A stretch of DNA of 64,000 bases from Ceratodon purpureus (lineage: Eukaryota; Streptophyta; Bryopsida; Pseudoditrichales; Ditrichaceae). How positions within the stretch are numbered: the first letter of the stretch is position 1; each line of letters starts with the position of its first letter. The position numbers were made by a program, and so were the translations under genes. The notes below the pieces were generated by a model. That model saw nothing but the letters and a program-made list of their open reading frames with translations, was not told the origin of the DNA and made no database searches. The stretch lies in the NCBI GenBank assembly GCA_014871385.1, contig CM026425.1:6673243-6737242 (forward strand), written 5' to 3'. Below are positions 1 through 11,769 of this stretch, in pieces.

Positions 1-2391
1 GTATCTGAACGAGGAGTCCACATGGAAATTTGTAATCATTAACAAACTGCTGAACAAATCAAATATGAAACAATGAAAAACAACCACATGGAAGCAGATA
101 AATGATTGATAAGCATCTTACTTCCTCTCGGATGATTCCTCCGTCTCGAATTTCATCTTGAAGCGAGACCCAGCTGTCAGTTTGTTTTCCTGGGACTTCA
201 AATACTTGTGATATGGAATCACAAACTCGGATGGGCTCGTCCTGTGCATGCGGGACACACAAACTTCAGTAACTTCGTTACTGACACAGCAATAATAATC
301 AAGGATGCCTAATCACAGACAGTCCTCCTCATGCATTAAGTACAAAAAATAAACTAAAAATCTCCAACACGAGGACACCAAACTAGTGTCCAGAGAGTAG
401 AGCTGCCACTATGCGTCCCGCTCCAACTAATTCCACTTCATCACTGCCTAATACTCAGGGCAGATTAAGTTTATGTGATCCACATCATAAACCTCATCAA
501 CTAACCTGGGATTGAAAATCGCGCTGAAACGCAGATAATGCTGGGCTGCATGATGCGCAGATGCCAAGACACCCAGATGCAAGTTTGTGCTGGAAAAGTG
601 TGTGGAACGTGCTTGCGGCAGTTGCTTGGTTGCTCGTCTTACTCCTACTCGCAGCTGACCATTCTCTCCACTGAAGAACGTGACACCAAGAGGTCAGAGT
701 GGGCAATCATAAATCCAGATTCAAAGTGTACCTAAAACGAAAACCATTGCTTCCAAAGGTGCACCACATCATATCCCAAGGAAGATGAGAAGCAACCTCA
801 TCGTCAGCCCTCAGCCCCACCAGAGTTCAAATATAAGCGAGCATGACGTAACCCGCAAGAGCTTACCGAAGAAATATCACCGTGTCCCCGGCAACAAGCT
901 TCTTTGCAGACACGAAGGTACTCCATCCGGTCGTCAAAAGATGCCTGCGAGGATGACCTGTGTGCACCAACAATCGACTTCATCATACAACTACTTCCTC
1001 AGCATTTAACTCCCAACGTAATCAATCAGATCTTCCCCGCTTCTGTGCACTTATGATTATCCTAAAACTCCAAAAGACGCTACCGTTCATTGAAACCCTC
1101 GCACCATAAATACCTCTGTAAATGTGCCGAAAGTTCCACTCTGTCCCATGCAAGTCCTTCGCAACCAGCTCTTGACATGGAGGATTCATGTTGTAATCCT
1201 TCATCACAAGCACACAGACGAATCAGATGTCGACATCCAAACATACCCCCTGAAATGTTGAGGGCTAGCGTCATGACCTATTGTATGTCGTGTCGCATAC
1301 TCTTGCATACAAGGAACCCAGCATGAAGTAACCAAGGGCTATTAAAAACTGCTCACATAAATCAACAAATAACCCACTCAGGGTTACAATTTACTTCATG
1401 TACAAGTATGAGGTAATTGGGACAAGCCCTTACGAGTAAAGGCAGGCAATCTTCAGCCGATCTTCTAGGTACTGAAAACCCTCCATGAGTGCTTGTGTCA
1501 CTGGCAGTCAAGGTTTTGCAAAACATCCTAACGTTCTTTTGCCTTGTTACCGCTGGAGCTTCCCTCATCTCTTTCGTCACGGTGCCCTGTCGTGCCCACC
1601 ACACACCAACCGTTACTACAGTGCAAACGTTTTTCAGGGCACTCAACATACAGTGACATGCAGCATCACTGTTTAGAAATGTAGGATGTCTAGATGCAGC
1701 TTCACATTAACAAAATTACCTCATGTTGGGGTACAAGAACCATATTAGCAAACACCTCATCTGTGTGAGGATCCGCCTGCACAATCACCAACTCAAGTCT
1801 CAGTACAAGAACAATAGTAAATGTGCCCCCATGGTGCTGAAGCTCTAGTATGATTACCAAAGACTCAAATTTCCCACTTCAATCGTCGGAATTGCCATTC
1901 TAGTGCTTTAACGAAGATGCCATCTTCCCAAGACGAAGTTCACCGTGGCACTTACTAGCAGGTCGATGTTGCCTAACTTGCAAAGCAAGTGGCTAGGCAA
2001 ACTTTTGAAATGTGTAGAAGCTTCATGAACCTCACCAGCAGCCGCTGAATCTGGCGTACAGGCAACCACCTGCATGCCGGATAGAACCCATTTAACTTTA
2101 TCAGTCAACCACAGTTAAGTGCCAACAACTCTAGGATCTTTCCCCGACCGGTTTAAATGACCAATTCCATAAAAGTAGTGCAACCCTGATGGACAGACTC
2201 ACCACGGCCGATGCGCAAAGATAGGCAGAGAAACAGACCTGTTCGATGTGACCCTGTGGCCAGTACATCACGAGGCTGCCCACTGGGGGCAGCGATGTCA
2301 GAGGCCCGGCACACGCATGCCATAGTTCGGAGTCCAACTCATCCATCCTCGAAAGATTTCCGTCCATGCCACCAGCTGAGTAATACATCAT
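1..2391 (-). CDS. Auxin response factor (ARF), 5' part, 8 complete coding exons
   Basis: Transcription factor that binds auxin response elements; it would act in the nucleus. Coding exons read on the minus strand: 2391-2239, 2069-1956, 1776-1720, 1586-1434, 1198-1114, 957-867, 670-506, 241-122, then 4-1 at the edge. All junctions are GT-AG and keep phase, giving about 314 residues. Domains seen: N-terminal dimerisation region ([12 protein letters not shown], residues ~18-29; WPQGHIEQ at the end of exon 1), the B3 DNA-binding domain from about residue 129 ([20 protein letters not shown], then [33 protein letters not shown]), and the start of the second dimerisation half ([26 protein letters not shown]). 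Start chosen: first ATG of a tandem ATG pair at 2391. A TTG further up extends the frame but is not a plausible start. The C-terminal activation or repression region and any PB1 domain lie beyond base 1, so the ARF class (A or B type) cannot be settled. Confidence 0.93.
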
Positions 2392-3641
2392 CGCTTGCCG
2401 TTTCAATCGCTTCCCTTCGAGCTCAAATCTATAGTCTAGCGTACCTCAAGCACATCTTCCGCAACTAGTGCTCTATCCCAGCGATCATACGCAGACTTCT
2501 TCACCTGCACCAAACCACACCCAAACCGACTCAGCACTTACACTATCTCGCACTGGAGTTGATATTGTTCATCCCAAGCTCTTTTGACAGCGGTGGCTTT
2601 TCAAAATCTAGCAGGCTGCTACATCAAAGCGGCCGCCGGCGAAACGACCGACCGACCTTTCTCGATCTCACAGCAACATCCACAATGTGATCTTTTGTGA
2701 AGGTGTTCTACTTTGTTGTAATTCAGCAGTTGCGTTGAAGCTCCTGTGCACACTCGCTGCGAGATCCGTGACTAAGAACAACAAACCTCGAAGAGGTGAA
2801 CAAAACAACACCCGAAGTTGGCATTCCGCCTCGCGAAGAAGACTAAAATTAAGTGAACCTCAGGAACATGAACGAATGAGAGCGGCGATGACCTGGATGG
2901 AGTCGGCGCCGATGATCTCTTCACCAACACTATCACCACACGCGCCACTTGCTGACGGCGCTCTGACCCACGATAACCAAAACGGGAGCCGTGTGCTTAG
3001 TTCCCAAGCTCAACACCTTCGTTAGCAACCTGTCCGCATTACCCAACCGCCCTGACGATGAATTCCAGACACCCCTCGCTCCTTGTGTGTCTTCCGCTCA
3101 CGACGACAACGTCTCCCCGCTTCCCTTCAACAACCGCACCTGTCTGCCTACGACTCCCCCACACTCCTACAGGTCTCCCTACACCAAGCGCTGGCTAGCG
3201 CGGTGCTCAAAGCATACGTAGCACGAGAAAGGGTCAAAAGGATCTGGACTCAAATTCCCCTCAAGGATAAAAGACGGCGCCACAGTCTTGCCCTAACAGC
3301 GTCAATCCTGAAGATAGTACTCTCTCTAGAATAGCAATTCCCTAGTCCCCGAGAACCAGGACTTCCATGCAAAAGCTTCAATGGCGTCACCACCACCTTC
3401 ACACCAAGCATGCAGCGGAACACACCACACTCCTTCCTGATCAAAGATCCTCACACCACAAGCTCCCCTCCACCAAACAACCGAGAAACACTCCACCCAC
3501 ACCAACGAAACCCCCAACCCCACTCCAAAATGATCCACTCCGAATTACCCGATCACTCACCAAACACCCCCTAGCTCTTCTCCGAACATGAAAAACGCAA
3601 CACCTCACCAAACACCCCCCAAACTACTAGCCAAACACACA

Positions 3642-3685
<44 letters not shown>

Positions 3686-3924
3686 ACCCCCAAACCCCCG
3701 GGCAACAACAACAACAACAACTCCACCTCCACTACTCTATCCTGCAGCTCCCTGCAACTGGTGTCACACAACCACCATACAGCCGACAACGGACCTTACT
3801 TCACACTTCCCTCATGTCCCTTCCCACGGAACCTCCAGGCAAGTACTACCAACACGCTACTACTACTCGTCTCCAGCTCTCCAGTCTCATCTCCAAACCG
3901 CCTTCTAGCCGGACTCCTCAATAA

Positions 3925-3956
<32 letters not shown>

Positions 3957-4980
3957 TCCCTCACGCCACCCACCTGACCTGCAACTCAGTCCCTGACTCA
4001 GTATGTATCGTCCACCAGTCGTATCCGTTTTGGACTGCAACACCGTTCGCCTCTCGCTCTCAGTACTACTACTTCCGTAAAAAAAAAAAAAAAACCACCA
4101 CCACCTCCACCACCACACCACTGGTTGGACTAGACACTAGACAACACTGAACTTCGCTCTCGATGATGTTGCTGATGTTGTTGATGTTGATGATGATGAT
4201 GCTGTTGTAGCTAGTAGCTCAGACTCGGACTCTCGGCTCCGCGTGGTCCTGTCCGTTTGCTGCTGCTGATGCGGGAGAGGTGGGGGATGGTTGCGGGTTG
4301 GCTGGAGGTCGGAGTCTACGACTAAGTTTACGATCGGAGTAAAGAGGTAATGGCAGTAGTAGTAGTAGTAGTAGTATCATAGCAGTCTAGTGTACCGCCG
4401 AGATCTAAGGCTACGACGACTGCGAGACGCATTATGCAGTGATGAGGGGCAGCCGGCTTTGCCTAATTAGTTTTGGACAATTCAATGCCCCACTTCCTCC
4501 CTCTTCGCTCCCTCCCTCCTCGGCCCAGCCCAGTGCCCAGTGCCCAGCCCTGTCATGATGGGGATGATGCCCCCTGCCATCGCATTCGCCCACAGTCCCA
4601 GTGGAAATAAAAACTCCCCTGGGAATCATTCTTTATGGTACGTTATTCTTATTCTCTCACAGTCTCGCTCTCTCTGGTTCTCCCCTTTTCTCCTTTCTTC
4701 CTTTCCTTCCCCCTTTGTTTGGCCTGGCTTTATGATTCCTTGCCCAGGCTTCCCTTGTGGGCTGGCGCTGGGAGGGTGGGGCAGCCCCCACTGCCCCAGG
4801 CCCTGTCTTGTAGCGCCTGCCAACCTCTTCATCCTTCCTTCCTTCCTTGCACATCCTTCCGTTTGGGGCACTTCACTGTGCTTGATTTGCGTTTTTTTTT
4901 CACCTTGTGTGGAAATTGACCGTCGCTGGTACGTCCTTCACTCTGCTGGCCCTAAAGCCTTATTGAAATTATCATAACCA
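2392..4980. promoter_or_regulatory. C-rich upstream/leader region of the ARF gene
   Basis: No supported coding region. This ~2.6 kb is much richer in C (plus strand) than the AT-rich DNA after 5 kb. It contains simple repeats: a (CA)n tract at about 3643-3684, five CAGGCT units at about 3928-3958, a poly-A run at 4079-4094, imperfect GATGTT/GAT triplets at 4160-4207 and (AGT)n at 4353-4377. It sits directly upstream of the minus-strand ARF start, where ARF genes often have long leaders, so it probably holds the 5' UTR and promoter. No TATA box or transcription start could be fixed. Confidence 0.4.
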
Positions 4981-5849
4981 AAACATGGAGAATTTCAGGC
5001 AGTACAAAACTTGTACATTCATTATCCTATTTTTCTTTGAGGGTGAGGCTTTCCTTCTTTTCCTTCGGTTGCGAGTTTTTTTTTTTTTTTTTTTTTGGAA
5101 AGTGGATTTTTTTTGGATTTGTGGGGAATGGGTTTTGAAGTTATTTAGGTTTTTTGTTGGATGGGGTGTAGGACTTGGTTTGGGTCAATCCAAACTTGAT
5201 TTTACTTTTTTTTTAATAATCTTTAATGAGATTTAATATGTCATTAGAGTTGTACAAAGAAAGTTGTAAAGATATATGAGAAGTTGTTTGTAAATGATCG
5301 AGTGTTATAATGTTTAATGAAAATTAATTATCAAAATGCCGTCTATGTTGTTGAATTACGTTAGGTGTGTTTAGTAATTGATTTAAAGTCATTAGTTGTA
5401 TACATCAGTATGTTGTATCAGTGTGTTTACAAAGCCCTAAAGAATGTTGATTTTTATTATTTCTAGTTATAAAACCTCTACTTCAGTAGGAATCTATATT
5501 TCTCCAACAACATGTGGAGCCAATGAAATGTTGCAAAGCAATTATGTTTGGTTCAAAAGCTCACTTATCTTTATTGTAATTGAATTTTTATGTTTGATTT
5601 AATATAGTAGTTTGAATATTTCATTTTAATTTAGTATAAATAAACTTATGTTATTTTGAAATTTTGATGCAATCAAATCAACCATAATACAAAATAAAAA
5701 ACAACGTCTATTTTTGATGTTGAAATTACAATTATTGAACTTCAGCTCTTGTATAGCCTATAAAACACAAAAGAAATGTGATGGCAAAATGATGGGGCTT
5801 AAATGTATGAATATCGTTGCAAACATTTGAATTTTGATTATAAATGAAT
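4981..5849. other. AT-rich intergenic DNA, nothing recognised
   Basis: Composition changes sharply here from C-rich to AT-rich, beginning with T-runs (5080-5097). I see no gene, tRNA or intact transposon. Confidence 0.6.
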
Positions 5850-6990
5850 AACATAGCACATAGGCAAATACATCACAAAAGTGGGTTTTTTTACATTTTT
5901 TCTTGTTTGATAAGCAATCACACTTAGAGACCCAAATATTGTAAAATCATAACTGTTAAGAATTTCATCTTTATAAAAAGATCCACATAGTGGTGAAGTT
6001 TTTTTGAAATTTTTTCTTGTTTCATATACATATTGGCAATAAAAATTTGTCCCTTGATAAATAGTCCCTTTCAGAAAGACCATCATTATAGAGTCATGAC
6101 TGTTTGGACTTACATTTTCATCATAGTATACATGCAGTGATGGACTTCTCTGGGACGTTTACTTACTTTACACACATGTTGTCTATAAATGCTTACTTCT
6201 GACGGAGTTTTCTGAGAGGTTTGCTTACTTTACGTACATGTAGTCGATAAATGTTGACCAACTATGGAGCTCTTTCAGACGCTTGCTTCCTCTACACACA
6301 TGTTGTCAATAAATGCTTGCCACCTACCCCATCACTGTAGATCATGACTACTTAAACCTACATATTCATGTTCATGTTTTTACAATAGTGAAGTTATTTG
6401 AAACATTTTTTTATTTTATACACTGTGCTAACAATCTTATCTGCCAGCTAATAAAGAGTCACTCTTAAGGACCCCACTATTATCAAGGCGTGACTATTTG
6501 GATTTGCATCTTCATAAGAATATCCTTGTAGTGATGACGTTCTTTAAAAACTTTTATTTACTTTATACAAATTTTCAACAAATATTACATGTTAGCCAAT
6601 AACATTCAGTCTGGAGGACCACACCATTATTAAATCATGACTACTTGGTTTTACATCTTCATAAGAATATCTATGCATTGATGGAAATTTTTTAAGAGAT
6701 TTACTTATTTTATACAAATTTTGTCAACAAATGCTTGCCAGTTGCTCTGTAATTAATGAATCATGATTGTTGAGAATTACATCTTCATTGATAAACATGC
6801 AATAGTGAAATTCTTTGAGACATTTGCTTATTTTACACATATATTGTCAAGAAGTTTTTGTCACCTAATAAGTTGTTTCTCTTGGAGACTCCATCACCAT
6901 AGTGTCATGACTGCTACAACGTACATCTTAATAAGAATATTCATGCAATCGTAAAGTTCATTAATACATGCATTGTCAACAAATTCTTTT
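5850..6990. repeat. Decayed ~145-bp tandem repeat array, about 7-8 copies
   Basis: A recurring block reads roughly: TCATGACT...., a 'TACATCTTCATAAGAATAT' segment, a 'TTGCTTATTTTACACA' segment, then 'TTGTCAACAAATGCTTGCCA'. The TCATGACT-like anchor occurs near 5948, 6094, 6342, 6488, 6635, 6761 and 6905. The spacings are about 146, 248 (probably two units), 146, 147, 126 and 144. Copies are strongly diverged, so the array is old. No conserved reading frame runs through it. Confidence 0.7.
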
Positions 6991-8724
6991 TAATTGAACA
7001 ATAACCATAGGCATGTTGTATGGTCTTTTTAAAATAATTAATTGAAAATATATTTTTTAATCAAATTTTTTCTTCATCAATAATTCATAATGAAAATTAT
7101 TAATTCATATTCAATCAAGAGTAAGATAAAAATATGGAAGTTATATGTACACCTATAGTATGCGTATATGGTGTTTGTAGGTACATTTATATTTGCCACC
7201 AAATGTGCAATCTCCACATAGATGAAGTTTTAAGAACTAAAATTAAAGTCACATCATGTTTTGTATAATTTTTTATTAAGATTTTGAATCCAAATAAAAA
7301 TTGTTATATAATTTTAAATTTGGCTTTAAAAATGGCATATAAAATTATATGTATTATTTGGAATGGATTGGTTTTATTTTACGCCTTCACTTCTATTTTA
7401 TTACATGCATACGTAACATTTTTCTTATAGATTATTTTAGTTTCTTTATCATTATTGGTAAGTGACTAATTCATAAAATAATATTTTTAGATTTTAGATT
7501 TTCTTAAATATATGAAATTGCAAACAATTGTGTCTTCCTTCACATGTAAGTGTTTCATTCAAATTATGCATTCATATAATACTCCATTTTGTCACTCATA
7601 GTTTAATTGAATGGTGGATTTGAAGTTGTAAATGTCAAAATTTATCATAGCTATAAAGTTCCTTAATCATATAATTAACATAAGTAAAATAGCATGTATA
7701 CAAAAAAATAAAATAAAAAATAAAATAAAAAATACAAACATAATAACATTATCACATATATAATATCATTAATTTATTTATTATTCACTCATATCAATAT
7801 TAACTTAAATACCTGTAAACATTGTTATCTAAAAAACACAACATTAAATATTAAAAATTTATGTTGTACTAAATTATTTTTTAAATTTATTGAATAAATT
7901 ATATGGTTTTGTGATTGCAAAGCCTATATATACATTTTTTTGGAAGATTAGCTTGTAAATCATAGATGAGTTGCAATTTATTAAATTCTATTAGATAATA
8001 TTTAAACTTCTTCTTGTTTTTAAGAAAAACTTGATGTGTTATTTGCAAGTGCATTTAGAACCAAAACAAGCTTTAAGATGAAAAAAAACTCCGATCTTCA
8101 AAAAAGACTAGCATGAATAAAATGTATGTTTGTTCTACTATTAAACTTTGGTCTAAGGGGGAAAGGAAACAACGTTTAATACCACATTTTAAATATTGTT
8201 ATGACTATGAAAATCTCACAAGTAAGTGTGTCAAGATCAAAAACAAAGAATAAGATTCATAATAAAAGTAATTTAAAATAACAAGATCAACTCTATAAAA
8301 CATTTTATAAAATTTCTAAAAATTTATGAAAACTTCTTAAAGACTACAAAAAGTTTTAGAATTCTATAGAAGCTCTTAGAAGCATTTACTTGTGAATCAA
8401 ATGAATATTTGATTGTATTTTGAAATATCAATTTTTTTTTTTGAAATTTATCAGAATTTATATATACATAAATTTCAAGTTGCTCAAATCATTGGTGAAA
8501 TCTTATATTAAATGCATAAATAGAACATTGAATTGCACACTTCATTCATAATATTGCCCCAAAAAAAAATCAGTTGTAATTTTTAAAGATATGCTTATTT
8601 TAAAATTAAAAATAGCTTATATTAAAATTAAAATTTAACAAATATATATTTTTTTAAAGAAGAAACTTATATTCCATCATAAGAAACATAGTTTTAATAT
8701 ATATATTATTATAATATAGAAATA
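6991..8724. other. Very AT-rich intergenic DNA, nothing recognised
   Basis: No gene or RNA supported. The last ~150 bases probably hold the 3' UTR of the minus-strand ORF that ends at 8725. Confidence 0.5.
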
Positions 8725-11700
8725 TTATTGAGCAATTGGTAATATGGGATCTGCATTCAAAGTATATTGTATCCTTTCAGCTAATTTGAGTGATTCTCTT
8801 TCATTGTTTTCAATCAATTTATGAATTTCTTCATCTGTAACAATTGCAGTTTTTAATGCACTAGTATCTATTGCTTCTAATTCTTCGCTGTAATCCAAAT
8901 TACAAAACCTACAAGTCGAACAAGTTGTGGCTTGCCTAATATTCCCATTTACAACCCCACTCAATACTCCCAATAACATTTGACGTTTGTCTTCTCGTTT
9001 GTCTTCTCGTAATCTTTTCTTGAATCCATCCGTTTGCGGCTTGGGTGATATGTCACCTCTAGTTCTTTCTGCTTTTGCCCGTATTTCTAGGCTTGTCATC
9101 TCGGCCTCCGATTTGGAAAGGAGCTCTAATATAGAAGTTTCCATACCTTCAATATCAGGATTCAAAGAACTCTCAAGTTTCTCTTCAAGTTCATCTTCGA
9201 GCTCATCTAAAAGTTTTTCTTTAATTTCAAGTTGAGCATCCTTTTGAAGTTCTTTTTGAAGAGCAATTGATTTCTTTGTTTCAAGTGCAGCTTCTTTTAT
9301 AAGTACATTTTTAAGATTAATTGATTCATAATTATCATCATTATGAGATTCAGTATTATGTTCATCATGAAAAATAATAGATCTTCTAAGTTCACTTTTA
9401 GCTTCATTTCTAAGATCATTTTGAAGAACCATTGATTTCCTAAGTTCAATTTGCTTCATAAGCACATCATGAGGATCAAGTGTTGATCTTCTATGACCGT
9501 GATCTATTGTTGACATTCTTCTACCACCTGGATGCTCAATTGTTGATCTTCTATTGTTCTCACTATTATAATCGTTACTTGATCTTGAACTATTGGTTTC
9601 AAAATTGTGATCACTATCCAATCTTCTGCTGTTATCACTAATTGATCTTCTTCTAAGTGATATTTCGTGATCATCATTGTTTGATTTTTCATTGATATTG
9701 CTACCATTATCAATAGTTGAATTACTATTATCGCAACTATAATCAGCAGTTGATCTTCTATTATTGTCACTACTTTGATCTGTTGATGAACTTCTACTAA
9801 TGTTGCCTTGATTGTTCTCCTTGTTTTCAAATTTGTTAAAGGCTCTTTCACTAAAACTTACATGTTTGCAAAAAGGATCTTCATAATTTTCATTTGAAGT
9901 TGAAGGTTCATTTGGATAATATTCAACATGTTTTCTATCATCTATAAAATCTACATTATTTTCATGATTTGGAGTTGGAAGATAATAATCCGAGTGATCA
10001 TCGCTAAGTTCGTTTGAACAATATTCATTGTTTTGTTGAATAGATTGAGGATTATATTGTGTTCTGTCTTTGGAATTGAAAAATCTTAGTTGTTTCTCCT
10101 CAATCACTTCTAGAGGATGTAAAGAAGGACAATGTTCTCTTTGACCGTCATGAATTTCTAAATTACTACGATCACCATTTTGATTATAATTGGAATGATT
10201 TTCGTTTATGTTGTAAGGGGATTCATTATATCCTTGAGACGCATCACATCTTTGATCAAATTCAATTTCATTGTTTTGTGTTGGTGAACGAACACAGTGG
10301 ACAGATTGCATAGAAAATGTGACTTTATGCTCATTATTTGGAAATGGAATATCAAACTGATTTCTATATTTTTCTTTATTCCTTTGATCCAAAAAACAAT
10401 GACCATTAACATTTGAATCTTTTGAAGAATTTACTTTAGCAACATTAACATGAGAGTTTGAAGTTTCATAAGATTGATTTATCCGTAAATTAGGAATCAT
10501 TTTTGATTGAGCACTTGATTCATTGTGATGTGATGTTTCAAAACTTTGTAAATTATTTTCATAATCAATATTTATATCAAAAGATGGGTATTTAGTTAAA
10601 GTGTTTACTTGGTGCATCTTTGTTGGGAAATTATAGTTTTCTTGCTTACAACAACTTTGTGGTTTCTGAAAATTTCTTAGGATTTGAGTTTTATCAATTT
10701 GTGACGACAAATGACAATGTTTTAAAGATCCGTTCAAATTTTCATTAAAACTTTTTTGTTGCATAATTCTTGGATCATGGGATTGTATCTTGTTACATTG
10801 ACTTGATGGATTAATTTGAACATTATTATCAATGGTCTCGAGTTGTTCAAATTCATTTGAATTTAAATTTTGTTTACTATACATGCTTTTATGTAGAGAA
10901 AACACTCCATCTTGATTTTTTCTTTTGTTTAACCAATGATTATTTTCATCAACATGTATTTGATTGATTTTGAAGTAGGGAACTTTTTGGTCATTCATTC
11001 TTTTGAAATTCAAAGAATTTTTAATTTGTTTTGCAACATTTGATTGAAAATCAAAATTATTAGCAAGGTTATCATTATATGTTGATGAGTTAGTATGATC
11101 TATTTTATTACAATGGAAGCTTTCTTGACCTAATTTGTTGTAGATGTTCCTTTGAGAAATATAACAATTGTCACTATGTGTTGAATCATTTATACTAGAT
11201 TCACTTTTATAACCATCAATATCATTATCAAGATTAATACAATTTGTTGATGGAGTTGATGACCTTATTTCAGAATGATTACTTTGTGACATAATATCAA
11301 TTTGTTCATTTTTTAACCACTCTTGTCTTTTTCTAATTTGCAAACCATTGATTGGATCTGATACAAATTTTGTATGATTATCTAATGAATCTATAGTTGA
11401 ATGTAAGGTTGATGGTATCATTGAATCATTTTCTAAATCATTATTTAATATTTCATCGTTAGATTGATTTAATAACATTTCTTTCCTAAACATTGTTGTT
11501 GGTTCAAATTTTCTCTCACATTGAAGATCAACAAAACTCACTTCATCATTTGATGGATCTAAACTTAAAATTTCTTTATCTTCTTCACATAAAACTTCAT
11601 TTTTATATTGGCTTGGATGACACTGCAACACAGAAAATGTATGGGTGGTATGTTTTATATTGCCATCAACATCAATTTGAGTATTATGAGATTCACTTTT

Positions 11701-11769
11701 GTTTCTTTCTTCTTGATTTTCGTCACATTGTGTATATTTAGAAAAAACTTCTAAATTTGAAGGAATCAT
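8725..11769 (-). CDS. Large intronless Asn/Ser-rich protein of unknown function, 1014 aa
   Basis: Not recognised. One uninterrupted frame of 1014 codons in DNA this AT-rich cannot be chance, so it has been under coding constraint until recently. The start used is the ATG at 11769; five further codons upstream begin with TTG. Residues 1 to ~650 are low-complexity, rich in Asn, Ser, His and Gln. Residues ~660-780 are Arg/Ser-rich with a recurring RRST(I/A/L) motif. A charged helical region at ~780-900 is predicted as coiled coil and looks internally duplicated (compare VLMKQIELRKSMVLQ with VLIKEAALETKKSIALQ). The last 65 residues are better ordered and start with CSTCRFC (950-956), a possible metal-binding knuckle. 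No signal peptide or membrane segment is seen. It could be a lineage-specific plant gene, a transposon-borne ORF, or an acquired foreign gene. Confidence 0.65.
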   Translation of the reverse strand: MIPSNLEVFSKYTQCDENQEERNKSESHNTQIDVDGNIKHTTHTFSVLQCHPSQYKNEVLCEEDKEILSLDPSNDEVSFVDLQCERKFEPTTMFRKEMLLNQSNDEILNNDLENDSMIPSTLHSTIDSLDNHTKFVSDPINGLQIRKRQEWLKNEQIDIMSQSNHSEIRSSTPSTNCINLDNDIDGYKSESSINDSTHSDNCYISQRNIYNKLGQESFHCNKIDHTNSSTYNDNLANNFDFQSNVAKQIKNSLNFKRMNDQKVPYFKINQIHVDENNHWLNKRKNQDGVFSLHKSMYSKQNLNSNEFEQLETIDNNVQINPSSQCNKIQSHDPRIMQQKSFNENLNGSLKHCHLSSQIDKTQILRNFQKPQSCCKQENYNFPTKMHQVNTLTKYPSFDINIDYENNLQSFETSHHNESSAQSKMIPNLRINQSYETSNSHVNVAKVNSSKDSNVNGHCFLDQRNKEKYRNQFDIPFPNNEHKVTFSMQSVHCVRSPTQNNEIEFDQRCDASQGYNESPYNINENHSNYNQNGDRSNLEIHDGQREHCPSLHPLEVIEEKQLRFFNSKDRTQYNPQSIQQNNEYCSNELSDDHSDYYLPTPNHENNVDFIDDRKHVEYYPNEPSTSNENYEDPFCKHVSFSERAFNKFENKENNQGNISRSSSTDQSSDNNRRSTADYSCDNSNSTIDNGSNINEKSNNDDHEISLRRRSISDNSRRLDSDHNFETNSSRSSNDYNSENNRRSTIEHPGGRRMSTIDHGHRRSTLDPHDVLMKQIELRKSMVLQNDLRNEAKSELRRSIIFHDEHNTESHNDDNYESINLKNVLIKEAALETKKSIALQKELQKDAQLEIKEKLLDELEDELEEKLESSLNPDIEGMETSILELLSKSEAEMTSLEIRAKAERTRGDISPKPQTDGFKKRLREDKREDKRQMLLGVLSGVVNGNIRQATTCSTCRFCNLDYSEELEAIDTSALKTAIVTDEEIHKLIENNERESLKLAERIQYTLNADPILPIAQ

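Noticed and set aside
3588-4150. Thr/His/Pro-rich proteins upstream of the ARF
   Set aside because: Translations of CA, CAGGCT and CCA simple repeats in a likely leader region.
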